DNA from: Streptomyces lateritius
GTDB lineage: Bacteria > Actinomycetota > Actinomycetes > Streptomycetales > Streptomycetaceae
Assembly (NCBI RefSeq): GCF_014649715.1
Contig: NZ_BMTO01000002.1
Location: forward strand, 628,575 to 662,731
Length of the DNA stretch: 34,157 nt
Direction: 5' to 3'
Made by a program: the position numbers and the translations under genes. Of this stretch, positions 1 to 7,951 are shown in pieces. Position 1 is the stretch's first letter. Every line of letters begins with the position of its first letter. Below the pieces are notes generated by a model, which made no database searches, was not told the DNA's origin, and worked only from the letters and a program-made list of their open reading frames with translations.

Positions 1-2865
1 GTTCTTCCGGGGCACGCCGGAGACGACCACGTTCAGATCGGGCACGGCGTGCAGCGGGGAGAGATCGAGCCGGCCGTCGTCGAGCTGCGGATCCCTCAGT
101 CTCAGCTGCCGCAGTGCCGGTGCCCCGGCCACGGCCTCCAGCGCGGGCCGGCCGGCCGGCACGGAGCAGAGGAACAGTTCCTCCAGCGCCCCCAGCCCGG
201 TGAGGGCCCGCAGATCCGTCAGGTTCGCGCAGAACTGCACGGAGAGGTAGCGCAGGCCGCGCACGTCCAGATGTCGCAGGACGTCGAGATCGGTCAGGGG
301 TGGGTTGGCGGCCAGGGTCAGATCCCTGAGCGTCCTGCCGCCGAGTCCCTCGACGAGCTCGGCGGGCGAGAACCCGCCCGCGACGGCGATCCGCCGCTGG
401 GGCAGCCTGCCCAGGACGGCCAGCTGGTCCCTGCGGGACAGGAAGAGCGATCCCCCAGGCGACAGGTGGGACAGGACGCGGTCCGCGAACTCTTCCGTGG
501 GGAACTGCTCCCAGTGCAGCGCGATGGTCTCGGCCAGACCCGCCCGGGCGTACGCCTCCGCATGGGGAAGGGCCCGGGCCCCGCCGATCGAGGCGATCAG
601 TTCGATCACCTTGCCGGAGCTCCGCGGGTTCCCGCCGGGCTCCGGCAACAGGGGAAGCACGTACTCGCCCAGGCGCGCGAGCTGGGTGACCTGCTCCCGG
701 TTGAGCGGCGGGACCACCGACGTCACCGCCTTCCGGACCCGGCCGTGCAGCGTCTCCGACAGCCAGGCCGCGTGCTGGGCGCAGAGCGCGGCCAGGACGT
801 ACAGGGTCGTCTTCACGTCCCGCTTCCGGGTGGCCGAACCCGCGGCCAGCAGCCCTTCCACGAGGGCGGGCAGCTCACGGCGCGAGCAGTGCCCCGCGGC
901 CAGCAGGAGGACGTCGTGCCACTGCTGTTCGTGCGCGTGGCGCAGCAGCTCGGACAGGAGGTCGTCCTCGACGAACTCCTTCGCCGCGAGGAAGTCCTGG
1001 AAGGTGCGGTGGGCGAACTGGAAGACGTCGTCGGTGCGCTCCTGGAGCAGGCCGCTGCGGTTCAGCAGATGCGTGAGGACGTCCGCAGTCGTCCCCTGCG
1101 CCTGGACCCTCGGCATCCCCGGCAGGACCCGGCCGAGCTGGTGCAGGGCCTGCTCGCGGGTGAACTCCGTCTGTCCGCCGCGGACCAGCCAGGCCGCCAG
1201 GCGCTGGAGCAGCTGCCGGTGCTCCTCGACCGACATGCGGATGCCGTCGGGGGCGTCGATCCGGCGCCGGTCGTCGCGGGCGCCCAGGAGCATCTGGAGA
1301 GCGGAGTCGTACAGCGCCCAGCGGGTCTCCGGCAGGAAGCCCTCCCGTAAGCGATGGAGGGCGCAGATCACCGCGCAGAGGAGCGGGGTCCGGGCCAGCT
1401 CGGAGAGGGACGGATTGTGCCGGAACTGCTGGAGCAGGTCCCGTTCCAGGCTCCGCAGGGCCTCCGGGTCCTCGCCGTCGAGCCGGGCGGCGTCGTGCCA
1501 GGCGGAGACGAAGGCCTCGACGTCCTGGTCCCGCATGGGGAGAAGGGTCAGCTCCTCGAAGTGCTCGGCGCCCAGCCAGTCCGGCTCGACGGCGAGGGGC
1601 CGTACGGTCGCGACACAGCGGGTACGGGGGTGGCGGGCCAGCAGCCCGGACAGCCAGGCGTGGGCGGCCTCGCGGTCCTCCGGCGGCACCTCGTCCAGAC
1701 CGTCGACGAGCAGCAGGCCCCGACCGGCGGCCAGGACGCGTCCGGCCCAGCCGGCGGGTGCCGCGTCGACCACGAGGCCCGCGGCGGCGGGCAGCTCGGC
1801 GGGTGACGGGAAGCCGGCCCCCCTGGCCCGCAGGCTGCGCAGCGGGACGACGAAGGGGACGAGCCCGTTCAGCTCGGCCAGGTTCGGCCCGAGGGTCCCG
1901 GCGGCGGCGTGGGCCGCCAGCCACCACACGAGGGTGGTCTTCCCGGCTCCCGCGTCGCCCCGGAGCAGGACCCGCGGCCGGGTGGCGAGCAGATCGTCGA
2001 CCCGCTGGGGCATCGCAGCCCGGCCGCTCTCCTTGGCGGTGGCCGCCTCCAGGGACAGGTAGGCCGTGTCGAGGTCCCATTCGGAGGCGCGCCTGCCGAG
2101 CTCGTCCAGGCCGAAGACCTTGGTACGGCGGTATGCGGCCCCGAGCGCCTCGGCGTACTCCTCCTCGTAGGGCGAGTCCTCGGACGTGTGACGGGTGTGG
2201 GCGGTCAGGGCGGGCGGCAGGCCGCCGGTCGCGGCGACGAACGCGCCCGTGAACCCGCTGCCGGCGACGATCGCGCTGAGGGGCACGCACTCCACGCGCC
2301 GGTGACCGCGCCCGCGCGGGACCTCCTTGACGATGCCCAGAAGCCCGCTGCCGGCGAAGACAGGGGCTCCGGAGAGTCCCGCGAGAGGCGAGGCGCCGTT
2401 GTCCCGTTCGGTGACCGAGGCCCGGTCGAGTTCGAGAACCATGGTGCGGCGGATGAGTCCGGCCAGCGGAAGAACGGTGCCGGTGTACTGATCGCTCTCC
2501 AGCCTGCGCCCCTCGTCGTAGCGCTGGACGCGCGGGAAACCGACGATCTCGCAGTCGGGCAGCGGTCGTTCGGTCGCGACGGTGCCGAGTCGGACGGTCG
2601 TCGTGTTCAGCGTGGTCACGGTCCCCGGGATCAGGCTCTCCGGCGCCTGAAGAAGCGCGGCGTCGAGCTGCTGGTCCGACCAGACGACCCGGCACAGGAC
2701 CCGGTCGCGTCGGCCGGGCACGGACGCCCACGCCGAGAAACCCGCCTCCAGTACGTGTGCGCAGGTGAGGACGGTGTCGTCGGTGAGGAGCACCCCGCTG
2801 CCCTGCTGCCCCGAGCGCTGCGAGTGGACGGCGACGACGCCCCGGCCGGGCGGACGGCGGGTCAT
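1..2865 (-). CDS. Trypsin-like protease / NACHT ATPase / LRR protein (C-terminus cut by window edge)
   Basis: The frame is open for all 955 codons to position 1 and continues outside the window. Residues about 1-200 form a trypsin-like serine protease with an intact triad: H37 in TCAHV, D68 in LDAALL, S165 in GLSGAPVF. Residues 296-600 form a NACHT NTPase: Walker A GDAGAGKTT at 303-311, Walker B LLLVDGLDEV at 384-393, and the distal HRTFQDFLAAKEF motif. The last 100 visible residues are leucine-rich repeats. No signal peptide is visible, so it is probably cytoplasmic. The family knowledge is that bacterial NACHT proteins act as NLR-like sensors and that the trypsin-NACHT-trypco arrangement is a predicted biological-conflict system. 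I infer that LRRs sense a trigger, NACHT oligomerises and the protease is unleashed. The ATG overlaps the upstream trypco2 stop (TGATG), so the two are translationally coupled. Codon 506 is TTA, rare in Streptomyces. Domain assignment is confident; biological role is inferred. Confidence 0.9.
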   Translation of the reverse strand, partial: MTRRPPGRGVVAVHSQRSGQQGSGVLLTDDTVLTCAHVLEAGFSAWASVPGRRDRVLCRVVWSDQQLDAALLQAPESLIPGTVTTLNTTTVRLGTVATERPLPDCEIVGFPRVQRYDEGRRLESDQYTGTVLPLAGLIRRTMVLELDRASVTERDNGASPLAGLSGAPVFAGSGLLGIVKEVPRGRGHRRVECVPLSAIVAGSGFTGAFVAATGGLPPALTAHTRHTSEDSPYEEEYAEALGAAYRRTKVFGLDELGRRASEWDLDTAYLSLEAATAKESGRAAMPQRVDDLLATRPRVLLRGDAGAGKTTLVWWLAAHAAAGTLGPNLAELNGLVPFVVPLRSLRARGAGFPSPAELPAAAGLVVDAAPAGWAGRVLAAGRGLLLVDGLDEVPPEDREAAHAWLSGLLARHPRTRCVATVRPLAVEPDWLGAEHFEELTLLPMRDQDVEAFVSAWHDAARLDGEDPEALRSLERDLLQQFRHNPSLSELARTPLLCAVICALHRLREGFLPETRWALYDSALQMLLGARDDRRRIDAPDGIRMSVEEHRQLLQRLAAWLVRGGQTEFTREQALHQLGRVLPGMPRVQAQGTTADVLTHLLNRSGLLQERTDDVFQFAHRTFQDFLAAKEFVEDDLLSELLRHAHEQQWHDVLLLAAGHCSRRELPALVEGLLAAGSATRKRDVKTTLYVLAALCAQHAAWLSETLHGRVRKAVTSVVPPLNREQVTQLARLGEYVLPLLPEPGGNPRSSGKVIELIASIGGARALPHAEAYARAGLAETIALHWEQFPTEEFADRVLSHLSPGGSLFLSRRDQLAVLGRLPQRRIAVAGGFSPAELVEGLGGRTLRDLTLAANPPLTDLDVLRHLDVRGLRYLSVQFCANLTDLRALTGLGALEELFLCSVPAGRPALEAVAGAPALRQLRLRDPQLDDGRLDLSPLHAVPDLNVVVSGVPRKN

Positions 2866-3209
2866 CAGCCGCCCGCCCCGGCGCCCGCGCCCGCACCGCC
2901 GAAGTCGGACGTGTCGCCGGCGTCCGCGTTGCCGACGAGCCACGCCCCGCCCGTCTCCGCGTTCCGGGGCTTGAGCGTGAAGGAGACGCGGTGGGTCTCG
3001 CCGCGGCTGCGGGACGCGTCGGCGCCGGCCTCGACGACCCAGGCCTTCACCTTCCCGCCGCCCTTCACCTCCTTGCGCAGCTCGATCGTGAACTCCATCT
3101 CGATGTCGCCCACTTCGAAGGCGACGGGCCGCCCGGTGGCGCGGCCCGCGGCCTCGATGAGCTGATCCCGTATGGATTCGATGGCGTCGGCGAGCTCGAT
3201 GTCCGTCAT
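2865..3209 (-). CDS. Trypco2 family protein (trypsin-co-occurring domain 2)
   Basis: This 114-residue protein starts IELADAIESIRDQLIEA, followed by a beta-rich core with EVGDIEMEFTIELRKE, KVKAWVVEAG and THRVSFTLKP, and ends in a Gly/Ala tail (GAGAGAGAGG). The pattern matches my memory of the trypco2 domain, which is named for genomic pairing with trypsin-like proteases in predicted conflict systems. Its stop codon overlaps the start of the trypsin-NACHT gene, exactly the expected partnership. No Shine-Dalgarno precedes the ATG, but a -10-like TACGTT sits 7 nt upstream, so it is probably read from a leaderless mRNA. The molecular function is unknown; it could be an adaptor, an inhibitor or a substrate of the protease. 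Confidence 0.88.
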   Translation of the reverse strand: MTDIELADAIESIRDQLIEAAGRATGRPVAFEVGDIEMEFTIELRKEVKGGGKVKAWVVEAGADASRSRGETHRVSFTLKPRNAETGGAWLVGNADAGDTSDFGGAGAGAGAGG

Positions 3210-3216
3210 GATCGCG

Positions 3217-3245
3217 AACGTACCGGAGGAGGCGGGGGCGGTCAG
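3217..3245 (-). promoter_or_regulatory. Candidate leaderless promoter of the trypco2/protease-NACHT operon
   Basis: On the minus strand a CTGACC -35-like box (3244-3239) is followed after 16 nt by TACGTT (3222-3217), with 7 nt to the trypco2 ATG. The spacing would place the transcript start at the ATG. This suggests the pair can be transcribed independently of the upstream NACHT gene, whose stop is only 37 nt away. It is a consensus match only. Confidence 0.45.
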
Positions 3246-3246
3246 C

Positions 3247-6123
3247 TCAGGTGATGATTTCGACGGTGGGGAGATGCTCCTCGCCGGTGACCTCGGCGCC
3301 CAGCAGGATCGCCACCGAGAGGCGCTGGAGCGGGGCCAGCGGTGAGACGTCGTGAGGGCGGCTGCGGGGGAAGCCCGTGACGGTCAGGCGTTCGAGACCC
3401 GGGAAGATCCGGCCGATCTGCGCGAGGGGCGGAGCGGCGCGTGCGCAGCGGACATCGAGCACCTTGACTCCGGGCAGCCGGACCGAGTCCGGGCAGTTGG
3501 ACAGAAGCCTCGCCGTCGTGTTGAGCGAGTCGAGCTGTTCCCACGAGGCGAGCGTCCGCCATTCGTCCTCGATGAGCGGAAGCGGCTGATGAAGGCTCAG
3601 GCTGAGCGAGCGCAGCTTGTTCTCGGTGGGGACGGCCGCGAGGGAGGAGAGGGCGGCGGGTTCGAGGTGCAGGCTGACGGCCGTCGCGAGCTGGGGGCTC
3701 AGCGTCGCGAGGCCCCGTTCGGAGACGCCGGGGCGGATGTCCAGGTGCTGGGGGCTCAGCCCGAGGCGGGCGATCTCGTCGGCCTGTTCGTCCGACTGCA
3801 CGGTGTAGTGGAGACGGCGCCCGTCGAGCCGGGCGATGATCTCTCGCGCGTACGGTGCGGTCTCGAACCGCGACCAGCCCCACATCAGTTGGGAGCGGAC
3901 CTCCAGATCGGGGTGGTCGGTGAACCGTGCGAGGAACGGCACGGCCGCCTCGCTCCGGATGTGGGTGGCGGTGACGACCACCCCCCAGGCCTCCTCGTCG
4001 TCCAGCCCCTCCGGTCCCGGCAGCAGGTCCAGTACCGCCCGTCCCGCCGACGCCAGCTCCCGCGCCTCCCCGGGGTCGCGCGGCGGGATCACCGCCGCCG
4101 TCCGTGCCAGGATCCGCTGCCGGATCTCGGGGGACACCTCCGTCGCCTCTGCCAGGGCCGTCGCCGCCACCACCAGGACGCGGAGCTGGGTACGGCGGTT
4201 CTCCGCCGCGTCCGCCGCCCTCAGCAACTCCTCGAAGATCTCGGCGCATTCGCGCGGGCGCGCGTGGCCGACGGCCATGCGGATGACGTCCTCCCACTGG
4301 TCGTCGGCCGCGTGGTCGACGAGGACGCCGATGTGCCAGTCGTCGACGAGGGCCTTCGCCGCGAGGTGGTCCTGGAAGGTGCGGTGGACGAAGTCGACGG
4401 TGTCCGCCGTCGGTTCGCGCAGCACGCCGCTGCGGTGGAGCAGGTGGGTGAAGACCGCCCCGGGGTCGTACGACGCCGCTTCCGTGATCGCGGGGACGGC
4501 CGACCGCACGATCGACTCGGCGTGCGAACGGTCCAGCTGAGTACGGCCGTTGAGTGTGAGCCAGTACGCCAGCCGTTGGATCAGCTGGATCTGCGGGGCC
4601 TCGCCCAGCTCGATCCCGTACGGCGCCCCCATGTCCCGCTCGCGGTCGCGCCGGGTGAGGAGCACGGAGAGCGCGGCCTCGTACAGCGCCTTGCGGCCCC
4701 GGGGGAGGAAGCCTCGCCGGTCGCGGTGGAGGGCGCAGATGAGACCGCACATCAGCGGGTTGGTGGCGAGCTGGGCGACGTGCTCGGCGGTGCGCAGGGC
4801 GTCGAGGAGGGGCTGCTCGTACGGCTGCGCCTCCGGCCCGGCCGCCCGGTGCCAGCGCTGGACGAAGGTGGTGACCTCGGCACGGGACATGGGGGAGAGG
4901 GTCAGTTCGGCGAAGCCGTCGGGCGTCAGCCAGTCGTCCCGTACGGCGGTGGGCCGTGAGGTCACCAGCCAGCGGTTGCCGTCGTAGGAGTCGAGGAGGT
5001 CGCGGAGCCAGCGGCGGGCGCGGTCGCGCTCCGCCTCCGGGATCTCGTCGATGCCGTCGACGAGGATCAGGCCGCGCCCGGCGGCCAGGACGCGGTCGGC
5101 CCACCCGTCGGGCGGGGTGAGCGGGCAGCCGGCGGCGGAGAGGAAGCGGTCGGGGGCGGGGAGCCGCTCGCCGTGGCGGGTGAGGGCGCGCAGGGGGAGG
5201 ACGAACGGGATCCGGTCGCGCAGGTACGCCATGTTCTCGTCCCGGTTCTCGATCGCCGCCGAGACCGTCAGCCACTGGACGAGCGTCGTCTTGCCCGAGC
5301 CGGCCAGGCCGCGCAGGAGGACCTTGTCGTGACGGGCGAGGGCGAGGTCGGCGCGGAGGGGACCGGCGATCAGGAGGTCGGGGATTCCGGGCCAGGGGGC
5401 TGTCGCCGTCGGTGCCGTCGCCTCCAGGGACAGGTACGCCGTGTCCAGCGGCCATTGGTCGGGGGAGTGGTGCAGGTCGATGCCGTAGATCGTCAGCCGG
5501 CCGTGCTTCTTCGCCAGGTGGTCGAGGTAGCGCCGCTCGAATTCCGCGTCCCGCGCGTCCCCCCGGGGCGTCCGGCGGATCACCTCGTCCACCTTGGCCG
5601 TGAGCTCGGCCTGGCCCCGTGTCTGCTCCACCAGCGTCCGGGCGACGAAGGTGGAGCGCTGGGTGAAGAACTCCAGGATGTGCAGGCAGGCCCACTCGGT
5701 GAGAGAGCCCAGGAAGAGGACGGAGTCCGTGGACAGGCCGTCCGGGGGCGGGGCCGCCGCGCGCAGGCGCTTGGCGAGGGCCGTGTGGCCGAGGTGCACC
5801 GCCTGGACGTCGTCCATGTCGAGGTCGCCGAGGGCGAGGAGTGTGGCGGCCAGGGCGTCGGTGAGCGCCTCGGTCTCGTCGGCGGGGAACGGCGGCTCGC
5901 CCGGGCCGGCGCCGGCGCGCTCGACCAGGGTCGCGGCCAGGGTGCGGACGTCCTTGTCCGTGAGCGTGCGCTGCTCGCCGCGGAAGGAGACGAGCCGGGC
6001 GAGGCGGACGCGCCGGCCGCCGCCGGGAAGGCCCGCGCCGGGCCGGTCCTGGACCAGCAGTCGCTTCAGCAGAGGGCCGATCGCGGCCGAGGCCAGCCGT
6101 GTGCCGATGAGTGCCGGATCCAT
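3247..6123 (-). CDS. NACHT NTPase with N-terminal helical domain (NNH7-like) and degenerate LRRs
   Basis: The 958-residue protein is NLR-like. Residues 1-200 are an all-helical N-terminal domain resembling NNH7 of Streptomyces bNACHT proteins (DPALIGTRLASAAIGPLLKR, STFVARTLVEQ). A linker GIDL...WPLDTAYLSLEA (about 214-235) precedes the NACHT module: Walker A GLAGSGKTT 272-280, Walker B LILVDGIDE 352-360, and HRTFQDHLAAKAL near residue 620. The C-terminal 150 residues are irregular leucine-rich segments. I chose the ATG at 6123 because GGGGGA lies 7 nt upstream and the family starts MDPALIG; the frame also extends upstream. Bacterial NACHT proteins include characterised antiphage defence genes; defence by this one is inferred. 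It lies 37 nt upstream of trypco2 on the same strand and is a paralogue of the protease-NACHT gene. Confidence 0.9.
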   Translation of the reverse strand: MDPALIGTRLASAAIGPLLKRLLVQDRPGAGLPGGGRRVRLARLVSFRGEQRTLTDKDVRTLAATLVERAGAGPGEPPFPADETEALTDALAATLLALGDLDMDDVQAVHLGHTALAKRLRAAAPPPDGLSTDSVLFLGSLTEWACLHILEFFTQRSTFVARTLVEQTRGQAELTAKVDEVIRRTPRGDARDAEFERRYLDHLAKKHGRLTIYGIDLHHSPDQWPLDTAYLSLEATAPTATAPWPGIPDLLIAGPLRADLALARHDKVLLRGLAGSGKTTLVQWLTVSAAIENRDENMAYLRDRIPFVLPLRALTRHGERLPAPDRFLSAAGCPLTPPDGWADRVLAAGRGLILVDGIDEIPEAERDRARRWLRDLLDSYDGNRWLVTSRPTAVRDDWLTPDGFAELTLSPMSRAEVTTFVQRWHRAAGPEAQPYEQPLLDALRTAEHVAQLATNPLMCGLICALHRDRRGFLPRGRKALYEAALSVLLTRRDRERDMGAPYGIELGEAPQIQLIQRLAYWLTLNGRTQLDRSHAESIVRSAVPAITEAASYDPGAVFTHLLHRSGVLREPTADTVDFVHRTFQDHLAAKALVDDWHIGVLVDHAADDQWEDVIRMAVGHARPRECAEIFEELLRAADAAENRRTQLRVLVVAATALAEATEVSPEIRQRILARTAAVIPPRDPGEARELASAGRAVLDLLPGPEGLDDEEAWGVVVTATHIRSEAAVPFLARFTDHPDLEVRSQLMWGWSRFETAPYAREIIARLDGRRLHYTVQSDEQADEIARLGLSPQHLDIRPGVSERGLATLSPQLATAVSLHLEPAALSSLAAVPTENKLRSLSLSLHQPLPLIEDEWRTLASWEQLDSLNTTARLLSNCPDSVRLPGVKVLDVRCARAAPPLAQIGRIFPGLERLTVTGFPRSRPHDVSPLAPLQRLSVAILLGAEVTGEEHLPTVEIIT

Positions 6124-6615
6124 CTGCGTCCCCCGATGCAGCCGCGCCTGCCAACCGTCCTGCCAACGTGCCGTCAGCGTAGTCGGGGACGGGATCCGAG
6201 AGGCTTCCATCGCGTGACCCAGGTCGCATTCGGGGTGGCGGCTCCGTGACAAGGCGCACAGGCGTTTTGGGCGGTACTAGCCGGAATAGTGCTGACGTTT
6301 GGTGGCGATTCGGGACGTTCGGGACCGTGGCAGCGGGGCTTTGGTCCCGAGGGGGCGTGAACCCTGCGGTGAGCGGCCTCCCGGCCGTGTGGGGGCGGTC
6401 CGACGTGCGGATAAACCGCTTCTCTTGGGTCGGTTTGTCCGAGTTCAGGGTGAGGGGTCCGGAGTGGTCAAGACCTGAACTTCCCAGGAGATCGCTACGA
6501 CGCGATGTCGTAGATGGGGTGTTTTACCCCGGATGGGGGTCCGGGTTACCAAGGAACAGCCAGCCCGGCGCGCCACTCGCGTCGGGTCCCGTTCTGCCCG
6601 GAGGTTTTCCCCCGT
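6124..6615. other. Divergent intergenic region (492 bp) between the NACHT gene and the M23 peptidase gene
   Basis: No convincing gene is present; reading frames through this stretch have no start-proximal ribosome site or recognisable motif. It must contain the promoters for both flanking genes. The right half (6443-6544) holds a chain of hairpins described separately. A weaker GGGACC...GGTCCC inverted repeat lies near 6322-6350. I looked for the ydaO-type c-di-AMP riboswitch known upstream of some Streptomyces wall-hydrolase genes and did not find its conserved blocks. Confidence 0.6.
6443..6544 (+). promoter_or_regulatory. Structured 5' leader of the M23 peptidase gene with alternative hairpins
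   Basis: Perfect inverted repeats follow one another: GTTCAGG (6443-6449)/CCTGAAC (6474-6480); CTACGAC (6495-6501)/GTCGTAG (6507-6513) around a 5-nt loop; GGGGT (6516-6520)/ACCCC (6526-6530); and CCGGA (6529-6533)/TCCGG (6540-6544). The ACCCC segment can pair either with the GGGGT before it or with the GGGGT at 6536-6540, so the structures are mutually exclusive. This looks like a cis-regulatory RNA or a protein-binding region. No known riboswitch class is recognised. Confidence 0.45.
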
Positions 6616-7359
6616 ATGTCGAAGCGCGTCATGAACCCCGCCGCCCGTATCACCGCCGTCGCTCTCGCCACCGCGGGCCTGGGAGCGTCGCTGGTGGCCG
6701 GAGCAGGGTCCGCCTTCGCCGCCGAGGGCAAGGCCACCATCGCGACTGCCGCGACCGGTGCGTCCGCTGCCGTCGCCGCGCAGGCCGATGCTCAGGCCCA
6801 GGCGGCCACCAAGGCCGTCAAGGCCGCCGCGGCCAAGCAGGCGGCCGCGAAGCAGGCCGCGGCCAAGAAGGCCGCCGCTCAGAAGGCCGCCGTCAAGAAG
6901 GCCGTCAAGAAGGCCGCCCCGGTCGCCGCCAAGAAGAGCGCCTCCTGGGTCAAGCCGGTCGGCTCCTACACCCTGACCGCCAGCTTCAACCAGGGCGGCG
7001 CCATGTGGTCCCACAAGCACTCCGGCCAGGACTTCGCCGTCCCGGTCGGCACCCCCGTCAAGGCCGCGGGCGCCGGCACCGTCGTGAAGGCCGGCCCGAA
7101 CGGCGGCGGTGACGGCCCGGCGTACGGCAACGCCGTCGTCATCAAGCACGCCAACGGCAAGTACTCGCAGTACGCCCACCTGTCGAAGATCAACGTCGGC
7201 ATCGGCCAGAAGGTCGGCGCCGGCCAGAAGATCGCGCTGTCGGGCAACACCGGCAACTCGTCCGGCCCGCACCTGCACTTCGAGATCCGTACGACCCCGA
7301 ACTACGGCTCCGCGCTGAACCCGGCCGCCTTCCTGCGCTCGGTCGGCGTCACCATCTGA
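6616..7359 (+). CDS. Secreted M23 (LytM) family metallopeptidase
   Basis: A 247-residue cell-wall hydrolase. The signal peptide is classic: MSKR, hydrophobic ITAVALATAGLGASLVAGAG, and an AFA|AEG cleavage site after residue 35. Residues 36-108 are an Ala/Lys-rich low-complexity stalk (repeated AAKQAAAKK/AAVKKAVKKAAP) that could bind anionic wall polymers. Residues 110-247 are the M23 domain: HxxxD (H135-D139), H188 in YAHLS, and HLH (219-221) supply the zinc ligands and catalytic residues. The family cleaves peptidoglycan cross-bridges or stem peptides. ATG 6616 was chosen because it gives the signal peptide and has GGAGG at 6600-6604. The gene converges on the TetR gene with only 13 bp between. 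Confidence 0.93.
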   Translation: MSKRVMNPAARITAVALATAGLGASLVAGAGSAFAAEGKATIATAATGASAAVAAQADAQAQAATKAVKAAAAKQAAAKQAAAKKAAAQKAAVKKAVKKAAPVAAKKSASWVKPVGSYTLTASFNQGGAMWSHKHSGQDFAVPVGTPVKAAGAGTVVKAGPNGGGDGPAYGNAVVIKHANGKYSQYAHLSKINVGIGQKVGAGQKIALSGNTGNSSGPHLHFEIRTTPNYGSALNPAAFLRSVGVTI

Positions 7360-7372
7360 CCCGGGGAAAGCC

Positions 7373-7930
7373 TCAGCGCGCGCTGTGCGCCTGGGTGATC
7401 AGATCGAGGGCGACCTCGAGGACGGCTTCACGCTTGTCCTCGGGGTCGCCCTCGACGTTGTCCATGAAGAACATCCCCGCGTGCAGGGTGAAGATCGCGC
7501 TCACGCAGCGCACCCGGTCGATCACTGCGAAGTCCGGCTCCTGGATCAGGTTGCTCAGTTCGAGCATCCGCTCCTTGAAGGTCAGGCCGATGCTCAGCTC
7601 GCGGACGGCCGCCTGGTTCTCCTGCATGAAGCGGAACAGGGGGGCCGCGCCGATCAGGGATTCCTGGTAGCGGCGCAGAATCTCCTCCCTGACCTCCAGC
7701 GTGCGGGGCTGCTCCCGCGCCCATGCGATCAGCTCGTCCACGGGCCGGGTGAGGTCCTGGAAGATGCCGATGATGATGTCTTCCTTGGTCTTGAAGTGGT
7801 AGTACAGCGCGGCCTTGGTGACATCGAGGTGCTCGGCGATCTCGCGCAGCGAGGTCTTCTCGTAGCCCTGCTCGGCGAAGAGTTCGAGGGCCACGTCCTG
7901 GATGCGCTGGCGGGTGTTGCCTCTGGCCAT
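7373..7930 (-). CDS. TetR/AcrR family transcriptional regulator, divergent from MFS pump
   Basis: The 185-residue protein has an N-terminal TetR helix-turn-helix (MARGNTRQRIQDVALELFAE, then TSLREIAEHLDVTKAALYYHFKTKEDII) and a helical ligand-binding C-terminal domain. It is divergently arranged with a DHA2-type efflux gene, with palindromes between the start codons, the standard layout of a TetR repressor controlling its own pump and being released by the pump substrate. ATG 7930 was chosen over a GTG at 7948 because the conserved region begins there and GGGAG lies upstream. The ligand is unknown. Confidence 0.92.
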   Translation of the reverse strand: MARGNTRQRIQDVALELFAEQGYEKTSLREIAEHLDVTKAALYYHFKTKEDIIIGIFQDLTRPVDELIAWAREQPRTLEVREEILRRYQESLIGAAPLFRFMQENQAAVRELSIGLTFKERMLELSNLIQEPDFAVIDRVRCVSAIFTLHAGMFFMDNVEGDPEDKREAVLEVALDLITQAHSAR

Positions 7931-7951
7931 GACTGCTCTCGCTCCCACGCT

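Noticed and set aside
875..2896. A 673-codon Arg/Pro-rich frame on the minus strand
   Set aside because: It is an out-of-frame shadow of the protease-NACHT gene, which has the triad, Walker motifs and LRRs.
6124..6252. A 43-residue N-terminal extension of the NNH7-NACHT protein
   Set aside because: The ATG at 6123 has a good ribosome site and begins the conserved domain; the extension has no recognisable feature.
6253..6615. ydaO-type c-di-AMP riboswitch upstream of the M23 peptidase
   Set aside because: The conserved blocks of that class are not present; only hairpins of unknown class are seen.
6246..7112. A 288-codon plus-strand frame overlapping the M23 gene start
   Set aside because: It runs out of frame over the signal peptide and Ala/Lys stalk and is Arg/Gly-rich without motifs.
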